Shown here: piece by piece, positions 39,451 to 52,196 of the stretch | Layout of the letters: the number at the start of each line of letters is the position of its first letter | Numbering within the stretch: the first letter of the stretch is position 1 | Source of the DNA: Acanthopleura granulata | Lineage: Eukaryota > Mollusca > Polyplacophora > Chitonida > Chitonidae | Length of the DNA stretch: 64,000 nucleotides | Assembly (NCBI GenBank): GCA_016165875.1 | Contig: JABBOT010000004.1 | Coordinates: forward strand, 31,959,866-32,023,865 | Reading direction: 5' to 3' | Notes under the pieces: generated by a model | What the model saw: the letters and a program-made list of their open reading frames with translations, nothing else | Database searches by the model: none | Told to the model about the DNA's origin: nothing | Program-made: the position numbers and the translations under genes

Positions 39451-41124
39451 GTAATAACGATTTCATGTCGCGATGACAACAAAGACTGAAATGGTCCAAA
39501 AATGTAGTTTTGAATCACGAGCGTAGTTGATGTAAGAAGCAATGATTTGCCCGGGGTTGTAGTTGTCCCGAAGATACCAGTGCGGCAAGGTCAGAGGGAG
39601 AAAGGAGAGTGGATCTAAAGACGCTTGGATAATTATGACTGAGAGGGTCTGAGAGTAAACCTTTTGTTGTACAAGATGCTACCGGATATAACCAGTTAAA
39701 GGCTGATTTCCATATATTGCACTAAAGCATGTATAGTATACCTCTGTACTTTTGGTATTTTACATCCACTTCGACAACTAGAGTACATGTACTTTGTAAA
39801 CAGTTGTAGCTAGGCTTTCGACATAGTTGGTTATATCCTTTAAAGTAATGGTCGTGCAGGTCCATGATGTAGTGATTAGGGAGTCAGGCCTGTTACAGGA
39901 AGACTGGTATTGAAAATTGGCTGAAAGTGGGGAGGGGTCTGTCGAAGCTTCTCGGTCTTTTAAGGGGGTAACCTATTGCTGTTAAAATCGTCCGTATGGC
40001 TTTGCTCTTTCCGTTTGGACTAGCTTAACACTGGCGAGTTTTGCGGAGGGTTTCTACAAGGGGACGTTGACGTTTGGCCCACAAGGTCGACATCCCGCTG
40101 GCACCCGCTGGTTCACCAGGTCCATTCTTAACTTTACGCCGTATCAATCAGGTAAACGAAACGGGAAAATACTACACACGCTTTAGTGTACCTAACAGCA
40201 AATAATAACACATGTTATGTTACACAGTGGGACAGAATCTACATGGATGATGTTGTGTTGACGCATCGATCGCTTTAACCCGGTAGGAAAACAGCTCTGA
40301 TTTAACTCCGTATTTAATCAGACTAGCTTCACCTGTAGAGTACATAGCCGGCTATTTGCCAGCCACATTTCGTCCCCTGCTCCGATCTCATGTACAATGT
40401 TACCCATTTTATAGGTCTTAAAGGAGCAGTTAGGCCATATAACACAGGCCTTGATTGCGTTGAAACACAGCGGTGTTACATATACATGTATATGTGTGCA
40501 TGCATATGTGTGTACACGCGATGGAACTAATGGAAGATATTTCTCTTGGCAATATTGTTCGTAGCAGTCCCCTGTCTAAATTTCTAGCACAACATTGCCC
40601 TTTGGTTTGAATTCATTTTTGCTTTGAAAACATCTCTTCGATTAAATATTCTCATTGTTGAGTGTGGTATTATTTTTGAGAGTTCGGTATTGTAAATATC
40701 TTTGAAGAATGAAAGGATTGCTTCAGTCTGTTACCATGGTTGCCATGTCCAGCAAATGAAGGCCCGCATACTGAGGTCACAACTTTAATGTGTACAATTA
40801 CTTATATGCAATGAAACCTAATCAGATTACAGTGATGGAATGTCGTACAGCGAGCCCGATGAAACAGAAGGTAATAAGGACTTTTGTGAACACTTGAAGA
40901 GATCAGTCTTTAACTTACAGTGTATGAGCGTAAATGAAGTGGCGAGATAAGCTGTCTGTATCGTATTTGGAGTTCGTGTTGTCGATCAAAGATATATTAC
41001 CTGTGACATTTTCACACCAGGAATGAATCAGATAAGGTGAATCATGTTAAGTGAATGTAGGAATTGAGTTCCAGTGATGGGAGGGTAAATCGGACTCTAG
41101 TAGAACTATCTCTACGTGCATGTC

Positions 41125-41301
41125 ATCAAAGGAATAAGGGGCCTCCGTGGCTCAGTCGGTTAGTGCCCTACGGCAGCGCAATGACCCAGAAGCCTTTCAC
41201 CATCGCGGTCGCTGTGAGTTCAAGTCCAGCTCGTGCTGGAGTCCTCTCCGGAAGGTCGTGGGAAGGTCTGCCATCAAATAAATAAATAAATCAAAGGAAT
41301 A
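41125..41301 (+). mobile_element. tRNA-derived SINE with 12-bp target-site duplication
   Basis: The perfect duplication ATCAAAGGAATA lies at 41125-41136 and 41290-41301. Between the copies is a tRNA-like head with box A TGGCTCAGTCGG (41148-41159) and box B GAGTTCAAGTCC (41216-41227). A conserved-looking body with GGAAGGTCTGCCA follows, then a short AATA-repeat tail. Related lophotrochozoan SINEs, as I remember them, have a longer body between that motif and the tail, so this copy appears internally deleted. It was inserted in + orientation by target-primed reverse transcription. Confidence 0.85.
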
Positions 41302-41574
41302 TCTTGTCTTTCATTCAAATTTACTAACGCTTACACGTGCTATCGATGGTTTGTAAGTTTTGGATGTTGTATTTTCTTACACTCTCCCTGACCGGCCATG
41401 CAAACCTATCAGCTCATGAGTAGATCGACTGTACCAGTCATCAGCCTGATAGTGTAAACATCTCTCCTACGCTGATACTATATCTGTGAATTACACAGCC
41501 TAAAACTGGAGTAATCACTCATTTCCGCCAAGATAAGCGCGGTGACACTCTGGAGTACTTTAGCCAAGACCTAC

Positions 41575-41850
41575 TATTGCCAGATGATGCACACTTTCTC
41601 CAGGACAGGCGAACCTTCGGTCGACGAACTATTTCACCACAAGATGCACACTTTCCCCAGTCGATGCACTACTTCACCTGACGATGAACACATTGGCCAG
41701 GTGAGGAACTGTTTCAAAGGATGATGCACACTTTTCTTCAGACGAGGTTAAGTTTCCTCATGCATGCGATGCACACTTCCGCTAGGTGATGCACAAGTTT
41801 GCCGACGGATGCACATTTCTGATAGGCAATGCACACGTCTGCCATGTTGT
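41575..41850 (+). repeat. Degenerate ~20-bp minisatellite (GATGCACACTTT units)
   Basis: About twelve units of 19-22 bases begin GATGCACACTT or close variants, for example GATGCACACTTTCCCCAGTC and GATGCACTACTTCACCTGAC. Diverged, so an old array. Confidence 0.75.
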
Positions 41851-42447
41851 ACATGTACGTAGTCTTGACTACAGTTGTTTACATTCTCATACTGCATCAG
41901 TCGTCCACAGCTTCTATACATTCGATTACCTTCATTACATATTGTGTTAACAGGGAACGGCCTGTCGCAAAATACAGAGCCTATAATTTAAACGATACTT
42001 TAGCTATGTAACATAAAAATGATTCGCCGGAACAGCGAAAAGTACTCAGATCAAATAGCAACCACATGTCCATAGATTTGGAAGGAAAACAAATCAACAA
42101 ATAGATTTTCTGCACTTGTCATAAAAGTCAACTGTTAAACATTATGTTTTTCTGTGTAAGCATTATCTGACCAGATGGCGTTTAACTGAATTGCTTGTGC
42201 CATTTGCTGGCAGATTCAGTCTGAAGCAGGGCGTGTGTCCCGGATAAATTTTTCATATGTTTTCCTCAACGACCTGTTGCTATATACTGATCCAAGGCGA
42301 GCTTGGGTCCACTGTCAGGCAGTCCTCTGTGGCGCGTGGCACACACATGGGACACTCTTGTAAAGGTATAAAAATAGACACACGAACTGGACTTTCTTAG
42401 ACACGACTACACCTGTAGTACAAAAACATGTGTACTATATGTCTGTT

Positions 42448-42612
42448 ATGAAAGTGGGGGAGTATTTACTTTGCCTAGTCGGCGCGTCATTACTACGTGG
42501 TTGTCAGCTAAAATTTTTGTCGGTGTTTTCGCAACATGGATGCTACTATGTTTATACACATACCACCTCTAAACCAACTGTGGATGTTTGCCTTCTCTGT
42601 TATTCTGGCTAG
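42448..42612 (+). CDS. Weak candidate Cys-containing peptide ORF, 54 aa
   Basis: Not recognised. The ATG lies 81 bases after a full-consensus TATA box (TATAAAAAT, 42367-42375). The start MKVGEYLLCLVGASLL is hydrophobic like a signal peptide, and five cysteines follow in all. No poly(A) signal is near, and the signal core is cut by an Arg, so this is weaker than the ORF at 39018. Confidence 0.2.
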   Translation: MKVGEYLLCLVGASLLRGCQLKFLSVFSQHGCYYVYTHTTSKPTVDVCLLCYSG

Positions 42613-45600
42613 TTCCTTTGATGCCCGCGTTCAGGCGCACGGAATCAAATACTTGTGATTATAAAACTAATTGATGCGAAATTTTCATCGGGTTTTGTGC
42701 TTTCGGTCTTACTATATTGACGCCGCGTTACGCCCTTGCGGAGAGTTTCCAGTCGAAAACGTTTCTCAGAGAAATACTTAATTAAAATATCTGACAGTTT
42801 TTCCCATGATTCCAACGCACCTGTCGACGACGAATCGACGAACCCGTCTAACAAATGACTTAACTTTTCGCTCTACATATTTCTTATCTGTGCATTACAG
42901 TCGGCGCGGGCACCTGCCCTAAACTGTGTGTGAACAAGAGGTGGGACTGGGCCATCAAAGTCACGCGCTTGAAGAACATGCATGCGGCGCGACCTGAAAA
43001 CCTAAACGCTCTGGGAAGTTGCTGAACTTCACACAGGAGTCGTATTTTTATCGAGTTCCCATCGGCGTGCTTCTGCCAGCTTGGCGTGAAACTGAACAAT
43101 AAAAACTGCCTTTTCAAGAATTAATAAAATGTAATGTGTGATTTTCCCTCTGTAGCTATACTGAATAAGCGGTCTCATGCGTCATTAACTTTCACACTAA
43201 AATGGCTGTTTTGTTGTTGTTTTTTTACATACATGTTTCCAAGTGAAATACTGTTCTGTAGGTGAAGGTTTTAGAGTCTGTTACATTATCATGTACTGCT
43301 TCCAATGTAAAATGCAGTGAAAGAGGCAAGTAACTGAGGTGACAGGTCGGGTAGGTTTGAGACTGATTATCTGCCTCTCCGCGGTAGGAGAGGTGGATTC
43401 GTCTCACCTGAAAATAGATAAAACACCTAATGTTACATCATGGCTCTGTCAGTAACTAATGAGGTGTATGCTGTCTGATTGTTGTGAAGAATGCGTGACA
43501 TCAGCATCAAATCGACTCTCAACTGATTTACATGTTTGTCTGGAGTTATTACAACAGGTTCCAACAGGTGCATTTATTCCCATGCCATAAATAGTTTTTT
43601 TCGAACAATCACCGCCAATTATATTACCAAAAGTAGATATCCTGTCGTTGTTTACTGGGTGTGTTCTCATAGGAATCTATTATTTTTAGTTACGGTCATT
43701 CTAACCACACGTTGTCTGATAACGCGACCACCACCCTGGTATTATCCCGCCCACAACGCACGAAGCGTGGAACCTTGCATGGTGTTCCAATATGGTCTTC
43801 GAATCTGCGTTGGCCACCACAAATAAAGCCATCTGGCCGGTGTTGTTAAGCAGCAAGCTGAAGCAGACCAGATAATAGCAGTGCGCCCCACACAAGTTTA
43901 AGTTCTGTGGTATTCAATGACGATATCATGGAGGTTCCTTCTGGATGTGATATTAAGATGCACGCAGAAACATTATTTGCGACCTGAAACAAGTATACTT
44001 GTTCATTACAGGTCTTGATCCAAACACTTTGACCACATAACATCACACTAAATATAATATAGTAGAGTTAAAGTACATGTATATCCAAAGTTGATTTAAT
44101 ATAACGGCTTTTTGAAGGTCATCTTCTGAGCACTCACACTGTCCGGAAGGCAGGGCAACAGCTTCCGCATTTGTGCTCTCTACGCTTATCGTTTACTTTG
44201 TTCTTGTTTGTTTGAACATTTTTTTTCCATGTAAATTTCTGGCTTCTCAACCTTCAATGGGAAAGGCTACGTTTACGTTTGACTGGAAAAGAGCTCGATG
44301 ACTGACCATGTCTACAGGATGATTTGGTTAGGTAGCACTCTAGTGCGGGACGTCATGTTATAAGGAGAAGCTACTCAGACATGTGATTAACTGACTGGCT
44401 TAATTATTGTTCCTTAACGCCTTGTTCAAGAATCTTTCACTGGTACGATGGCGGTAATTTTAATGAGTGAAAGAATCCTGGGCATATGGGGTAGCTTAAC
44501 TTCTTTTGAAAGAGACAGACAGGGAGAAAAGGTTATCGTAGGTATTATTATTCCGTTTCGTTGCATCCCCAAACAAGAACAAAGCAGTCTTGAACATGCT
44601 AAAAAACATCTTGCACCACCATCTCAAGGATAGATTTTAGGCCACTGGTATGCTTGCAAATGCCAGTCACAAGCAGTATGCTGTGCTGAGAGGGTTTCAC
44701 AATAGCCTGGTAGTATTATGAGCACATAACTATCGTGGTAAACAGGACTGTTTAGCATTGCGGCACCATGATACGTGCGCTAAACGCTTCAAGCTCTTCG
44801 TAGAACTCTTGGTCTCTGTATCCACGCGTAAGTTGCGAAATAATTAATTAGTTTATCTGCAATTTATTGCAATCTTTTCTTGACGATGGCTGTTTGTCAA
44901 GCCTTTATTACGAACATTCCCTCACCCACAATATGGTACCTAATTTGACAGTATTCTATTACGGAAAACGAATTCGTGGTGATGATTTGCATGGAGAGAT
45001 TCTGCCGCACCTTAGCCGGAAGTGAAAGACATGTAACACACGTGGGTATAGGCGTGGGTTTCTAAGTGGACCGGTATATGGGGCAAACCTTCCCGGCCTA
45101 TCTCTTCTTACTTGGTGATTGTAGGACTCGTGTGATGCTGGCCGTCTAACTCTCCAGCACGTTCGATGCACTCCACCTCGGAGTCGGTGACTAAGGTATA
45201 GTAGACAAATGCTAAGACCCACAACGTGTACTCCCTAAGCCGAATCCTAATGCGCTTATTTCCCTTCTGGTCGAAAAGGGCGCCGGCCGTAATTGTAAAT
45301 GTAAAAAATTCCATGTAGAACTACCCAGTGCGTTTAACATAGAACGACGGGTGACAATATATTCTATCTGGGAAAATACCTGTGGATTACAAAGCATTTA
45401 ACATATGCATTTACATAGTCTGTGGGGTGATCGGTATTAGCATTGCATAGCAGCATTAGACTATACGTATTTGTTGTGAAACTTGTAACCACGCACACTC
45501 TTGGGCATTGGTGGCCTGAACATCGGGATGGAAGCAGAGTTCCCGATGTTTAACCTGGATACGTGCATACCAAAAGCAGCCCGGAACAGTATGTGTCGAG

Positions 45601-48600
45601 GAAAGTGACCGGATCGAAGATTTTCAGGCTAACGGCGATGATTGACATACAGCTTGTTGGCCACGGAATTCTCACGTCGTCACTCTGTATGCCTACAAAA
45701 GGCCTCATAATATTGACATATCACACACACTTTTTTCCCTTCAAACGTAGCTAAGGAGGGTCTGGGGGTGACGTTGAATTACGCAGGTGAAAGAAAGAAT
45801 ACAACTGCATTTCTGTCGAAATGAACAGTTTCACACCTGCATATAACACAGGCAGCATCTCCACAACGCCGTGATCACCAGAGCCATCGTACAGGTGTAC
45901 GGGATCAAGAAGCTGTTTTCTAAAGACTCAATCACACATCCTCAGACGTGCTCTATTTTCAGTAAAATGAGGGTATATCCAGTACAATCCCCGACAGTTA
46001 TTTTGACTACATATGAATTAAGTATCGTTGTTATACATCAGTGGTTACTCATGTAAAAAAAAGTACAAAATGTGTGTCTTGATATCTATCTCCGGGAGAT
46101 TCACCTCATACGCCTAAATGGGGAACATGGACATAGTAACAGTGTCTCTGCATCATAAGGCTGAAATGTTTTGTCCTCTTGTTCTAACATCGAGAACGGA
46201 CAATTAAAAATAATTCCCTTTCTTAGACATTCATGCGTGTTAATGCATTCTTGTTACACTGACTTGGTCACAGTTTGTTTAACTGAAGTTGTTGGTAGCT
46301 TAGCTCCAGATTTGTGATTATCAGTATCAGGACAATTTACATGTTGTTTTGTTTTTAGTCTCAAATACAACTATCAAAGAGGTTCCAGGGAAGCTTAATT
46401 GCATCTGGGAAGAATACTGTTGAATAGCATTTTCGTGTAGGTTGATATATATATATACATATATCACTGATTTGTATATTTTCCGCATGCAATCTATCGC
46501 ATCTGTATGGAGGTCGGCAAAAATTCGTCCAAAAACAGACTTTGTACCGAGGACCCCGAATATTGCAATAAGTGAAAAGCCATGCAAATCACATGGATAT
46601 TTCAAAAAGATACATATTTATGGAATCACACATTATGCTCAAATGGTTCCTTTCAAACCTTGAGACAAAATGCTACATCAAACCCGATATCATTTCGTTA
46701 GTTTTAAGCTTGGAGGGGATCATATAAGAGAGCAGTAACCGATGTCAGGTTCTTGTACAATTGTCGCAATGCAGCATGTTGGGTTCGTTGCAGAGTTCAG
46801 ACTTGCTGCTGAATCACTTTGGGTATGAGATGACGTGTGCAGGGGGTACGTCGGCGAGCACTCCCTATGTTATCTATGTCAAGGTTTTGATGACGGTAAA
46901 ATATCAATATTTGCCAGATTCCAGACGAGGTTTATTCACTGAGATCTCAGATGTTGTTTCTAGGAGTTTTCTAGGGAGTCTAGTTTTAAGACGGTTTGGG
47001 GTGAACAAGAGTCCACTGGAGGCAGCACCAAATGATCTTCCTCTAATGCGCGGAGATACTTTATAGTACTGTGTGTTACTTTTAACCTCATTGAACCAAA
47101 GCAGGAAATAAATAGTAGACTAAACAACAAAATCCCAGTCGAGATTATTTTGCTCCAAAATCATTATACAAAGACTAATATCCGACTGTAAACAAACCAT
47201 GCAAGGAAATCAGAAAGGACATTATAAATATCACTCCAGACCTCAGAACACAAGAGCAATTAAAGGGAGCCTGCAAGCGATCCATATCATATTATTATAT
47301 CGCATGTAGAAATGTTAAATAGTATCGAGCGCTTATATAAGTGCCAAAATACACTCAATGAGGGATCAACAATGCCCACGCTTTTTCAGCATGTAACTTT
47401 TTTACCTCTTGTTTGAAAACCGCAATTATTTGAAGCATTCCATGTCAATTGTTTTTTCGCATTTGAACAACGTGCTCTTTTCATCATAACCGGGATGCCT
47501 GCGAAATTTAGGTCATTCTCGTCTCCCGTGTACACAACGCTTAGCCCCTGGTTGGTGATACATAGAAAAGGTTCTCGAGTCTGTGAAAATAAATTCCTTC
47601 GATTTGCACCCGCCATACCTGTGGAGCGAGTCGCCCCTTGCGCGGCAGATGTGGGCTAATGCCCGGCAGATATCACTCACGTATACACTTCCAATTCGGG
47701 TCCGTAAGTATATTTCAACTATGACAAAATCCCACTGGCAGACAGTACACATGCCCTGCACAACTCCTCTGCAATGTGTACGAACCTTTGTGCAAATACG
47801 TCGAAGCAGTCACAAATCAACCATAACATGTTTGGCCTTCAAAGCTCCAAGCCTGCATTGAGAGCAATAAGAAGTTGATATCAAGGTCGAGCGTAGCCGA
47901 ACACAACTCACTACAGATAAACTATCAGAAGGTTCAACAAATGTGATGCATAATAACAAAGTTAACCACAATCCAACGCCAACAAGTAAGATGCATACCC
48001 CATTTATTGTTAATGTATTGCTTAATTACATTACTTTAAATTTATTGCAAGGGTTTATTAAAGCTGTGAGGGCTAGTTTCGATACAATAACATCCTGGTA
48101 CGCATAGAGGCTATAACTTCAGGTATTGTCAGTGAAGTCAACAGAACACCACCACCACCGTGGACATCCGCAAGTCGCGCGTATTTCCTCGATCACAGAG
48201 GGCAGATGACCTACATAAGAGCATCCATAAGGGGTCAATGTCAAAACTGAGAGAACACACATGTCACGCTTCCTTTACTAGACTGATGGAAGAGGCGAGA
48301 AAATCCAAGTTACCGTTTATTAAAAAAGGAATGCAATTAATACAGTTACCGTATAAAACTCCCAATTTAAAAGGCCCAAAGATCGTCCAAAAGAAGTGCC
48401 CTGACTTGCATGCCGAGAAGGCGACTCTTTGTATTAGAGTGTTCGGCATCGTTGGGTCCAAGACGGAGTGGTACCTCGACAGCACATCTCTGGTGAATTT
48501 ATAGCTTCATAGATATCGCTGGAAAGGGAGATCTGGTGAAATAGCCGGTTATTCCATATAGTGTATGGTGTGTGGAAGTGTTTGTTCCACAAAGACTCGG

Positions 48601-49085
48601 AGCATGCAAAGAGGGTTTGTCATGTCTAGCAAACGCACCCATACGCATGCTTATTCCACCCATGCACGCACTATGTACATTGCACTACACGTATTCAGCA
48701 ATGCATGCAAGCCTTTGATCTCCACTAATCAGTCGATAGTGTATACCTGTTTTGTTTACCTGAGGATGATTAGTAACCATACAGGCATCACCTGGTTGCG
48801 CAGAGAAATGATGATCGAGTGGTTTGTCAATGGAGCACCTCAAGATCGCCAAAAGACCGTGGATTCATTGAAAACTATCGAAAGCGTACGACAGTGTTTG
48901 TTGGCAAACCATCAAGCAGTATTCTGATTTTGTTTAGACATCACAGATTTTTACATTCCTGATCGTGGAGGTGTTACGGCCAAAGTTGTGCGTAACGTAC
49001 ACCCGTATGCCTGTATAGTGACCATGTGTAAGGCAAACACCATTGCGGAGACCCCGCGGTAAATAATAACACGGTTAACCTTGAA

Positions 49086-49106
49086 CCCCCCACCCCACCC
49101 CACCCC
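49086..49106 (-). other. G-quadruplex / i-motif sequence
   Basis: Four C runs of 6, 4, 4 and 4 separated by single A's on the + strand. The minus strand therefore has four G runs with one-base loops, the most stable quadruplex class. Confidence 0.7.
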
Positions 49107-50360
49107 TGCACGATCGATTCCCCTCTGCAACAATGATTGAGTCAGACGGGCTGTTTGGGCAGGTATGTTGAATTTGGCAGGTCACTTTAACCCATAGATA
49201 CCGGCTATATATGATCATGACATGAGTTTGTATGCCGACCGAGTCAGCTCGTACATATTCGCGGGTTTGGCGAGGTAGCCTCTTAGCGAACAGATGTGTT
49301 GTTATTTTGGTCCAGTTCTCAGGGTTGTGAACACGTTCCAGTGTTGGTTTTGGGTCATGTCGATACAGGCGGACCTGGTCCCCCCGGGTGCCAATCGGTC
49401 CTCTGACGTAACCAGATGAGGACAAGCGACCTTTAGCAAAATCACAGCGCCCGGGGTCAAATTAAAACATGAGCTCTCGCTTCTTGAGACGTTTTATTCG
49501 TAAGTGTGCGCGATCAAGCGCGGAGTGTGATGGTGATGCAGTATTGCTTTTACCATTTATCCGTCTTCTTATGTCGACAGTCCCAAGACACGCTTACAGG
49601 TCAGATATAAGAAAGTGCGAAAGGAAAGAATACCGTGAGATTTTTGACGTCTTCAGAAGTTTAACGCGAAACCTTCAGTTTTTCCTTCATTTATTCAATT
49701 ATGTGAAGGTATTGTAACGTATAGGATAAACATGGAGTGAAGAATAGAGGCATGATTGGGACTTTATGCCAAATAGGCCATAATTCTGCAGTATAGGCAT
49801 ATCGTGGCGATTGAAGTCAAGATATTTGCTCCGTTGTAGCACACAGTGATAACATGCCAGTAAAGAAGAACACGTTTGAGTACACAATAATCACCGAGGA
49901 TTGATCATTGAAGATCTCACCTAATATACGTGCACTGTTGCTGTCATTTCAGCGTTTAACTTTTGTCTGATATATATAAACATGCACAACAGCTTTTTTT
50001 TATATATACATGAAACGAATTTATTTTTACCTTTGCCAGACATCACGGAAATGCCTCACTGTATTGCTCATGGTGAGCTAGATATGTATCTCCAACATAT
50101 TATTCAGTCTACTTTTCATAGTCTTGATGAATATGTAAATTTTGTAAAACTTATCATCCGCTTGCATGACAATGACCTATACCCTTACACAAACATACAT
50201 GTGCGTTTATGACATTCGGCTCACCCTCTATCACAGCTCAGAAGATCGTGTGTATAGACTTCATGAATGCCGCATGGCATCGTACATGTTATTTGTATCT
50301 TATCCCTATCACAGCTTAATACAAGGAAAGCTCTGTACGTGTTTGAGCAAATAACGGGTG

Positions 50361-50600
50361 TTGATTGATTGATTGATTTATTGTTTTCATATACTCAGCT
50401 GGAATATTTCAGCTGCAGGCCTACGGCGACGGTCTGTCAGGTATATGACTGGAGGAATCGGGGCAAGGCCTGCATGGTGGAACCAGATATTGCATGTGCT
50501 TCGCCAGATACCTGTATAACAACCCTGCGACGAAATCAGCGAATGCCAGGTTCAGCCTTCCAGTTCGTAGGTCAAAGGATAATGAACTTTGACAGAAGCG
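50361..50600 (-). mobile_element. SINE-like element, reverse orientation
   Basis: On the minus strand the sequence ends CTGAAATATTCCAGCTGAGTA, then AATAAATCAATCAATCAATC. This resembles SINE tails I recall from molluscs (GTGAAATATTCTTGAGTACGG). The pentamer-like GATT run at 50361-50379 is the reversed tail. The tRNA-like head is too diverged to delimit, and no target duplication was found. Confidence 0.5.
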
Positions 50601-51120
50601 GACAGAACAATTAAGCTCGTGTTTGCTGTTTGCAATACAGTGATAATAGTTGTGCAACACAGCATGAATGGTTTGACGGATCAAACATTGTTCAATAACT
50701 GTTACATGGATGTTACTAGGCCCATGTTTTCTTACATGCAAGTTAATGATCAGATATAGTGTCACTGTGTGTCTGAAATTCAAGTCAGTTATATATCAAC
50801 TGCTGACCATGAAACTGAGACATGCTAGAGCCAAAGAAATATGGATGCAGAGGCTGTGTGAGCCGCTCATGTACATGGTATGGCTTGAAGGTAATATTAA
50901 TAATAGGCTACTCAAAGTAAGCCGACACCGCTTTTGCACCACCTACATGGGCGACTCTGCTATATAGTTCGGTTCTTTAATTTTTTGTTTCTCCACTGAT
51001 AATTAGAAAAAATGTACAGATCACAGATAAGAACTGATATAATGCGCTAAAAAAATATTAAATTCGATGTATAGATACAACAGACGAAAGTTAAATAGGT
51101 GTTAATAGTGAGCTAAACCG

Positions 51121-51445
51121 CGGGTGCGGTGGCAGATAGTGGGTAAAGCGTCTATCTCTAGTTCAATTTCAACTTTATACACTGGACGTACATGTACCAA
51201 AGAGTTAATCAGTTACGTTGGTACCTCGCTTGGCCTTGTAGAGTGACCCGAGGTGTCCGTCAAGCAAGCATATATCACCTTCACAATATCGGCTTTCTTC
51301 TCCGCTTTGCCTCAGGGTCACCTCTATGTACAGTGGGAACGGCCTATACTGATCGCCCTGGTGGCGAGAATCTGGATGTGATCCATGTGTCCTGTCTGGT
51401 GTCTTCGGCATGGTGTTCTAGTGAGGCAGCACTGTAAATATGTGT
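51121..51445 (+). mobile_element. Possible SINE-like element
   Basis: A box-A-like TGGCAGATAGTGGG near 51130 is followed about 280 bases later by TCTTCGGCATGGTGTTCTAG and GAGGCAGCACTGTAAA. The latter resembles repeats I remember from mollusc genomes. Boundaries are approximate and the call rests on memory of motifs. Confidence 0.35.
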
Positions 51446-52162
51446 GCACTGGGCCCCAGTCTGTTGTGCCATAAATTAAGGATAGATAGTCGTGATACAT
51501 GTCAGAAATATTGCATGCTGAAAGCGTTTTAAACCCAAAACAGTCACAATGGGATCGGGAGTTATATCTATACTCTTGTAGTTTATGTTTAAATATGTGT
51601 TATATTTATTCAGGCTGTTCGTATAGACGCTGGATGTTTACATACGGCATAGTCCTATGTACCCTAACGCATATATCAAATTCCACACATCGTGCACATG
51701 TACATCACAATTAAATATGTGTTTAATCCATTTGATAATATGCCAGGTAATATGTGGAATCATCGGAATAACAATTAGCAATAATTTCGCATGTTAATGT
51801 TAATGTATGTTTCGCTTTTCCAATGTCCTGTCCGATGTTATCCATGTAATACCCTGATACATACATGTGTACATCGGGCTATACACAACACTTTTCTGCG
51901 GGTGGGATAGGGATGGGAATTTATCGAATCTGTGATGAAAAGACCACATATAAATAGCGTTCTCATTGCCCTACGGAAATACATGCATTGGTCAAGCCTG
52001 CTTTCCTACCGGAACCGTTCTACAGAGCTAGCTTATTTGCGTATACTCACTTTAACGTCCATTTTCAGCGTAAACCTCCTGTCGCGTTTGTTTTGATCAC
52101 GTTTTCCCGCGGGTAAACGTCAGAGGCTAAATCAGAACACGGGGCTTTGATTGGCTTTATGC

Positions 52163-52176
52163 CGGTCACGTGACCG
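52163..52176. promoter_or_regulatory. Palindromic E-box (CACGTG)
   Basis: CGGTCACGTGACCG is a perfect 14-base palindrome centred on CACGTG. The flanking GT/AC gives GTCACGTGAC, the form preferred by the USF and MiT/TFE classes of bHLH-zip factors. Confidence 0.6.
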
Positions 52177-52183
52177 CATGTCC

Positions 52184-52196
52184 CCGCCATCTTGGC
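52184..52196 (+). promoter_or_regulatory. YY1-type site in the RYBP promoter
   Basis: CCGCCATCTTGGC matches the YY1 consensus core (GCCATCTTG). YY1 sites of this kind usually lie at or just after the transcription start, which suits a position 68 bases before the ATG. Confidence 0.6.

Larger units (their letters stand above)
39451..52099. other. No established gene
   Basis: Holds three SINE-type insertions (41.1, 50.4 and 51.1 kb), a minisatellite (41.6 kb), a G-quadruplex motif (49.1 kb) and the weak ORF at 42.4 kb. Several 70-115-codon frames (45108-45314 on -, 48238-48504 on +) match nothing I know. Confidence 0.55.

Noticed and set aside
45108..45314. 68-codon minus-strand ORF with ATG and a plausible codon pattern
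   Set aside because: A stop lies four codons upstream, it has no acceptor and no recognisable domain; kept only as a note.
48160..48504. 114-codon + strand frame, Lys-rich
   Set aside because: It begins with GTG; the first ATG (48238) would leave 88 residues with no family I recognise and no promoter or poly(A) context.
50361..50379. GATT repeat as an independent microsatellite
   Set aside because: It is the reversed tail of the SINE-like element and is reported with it.
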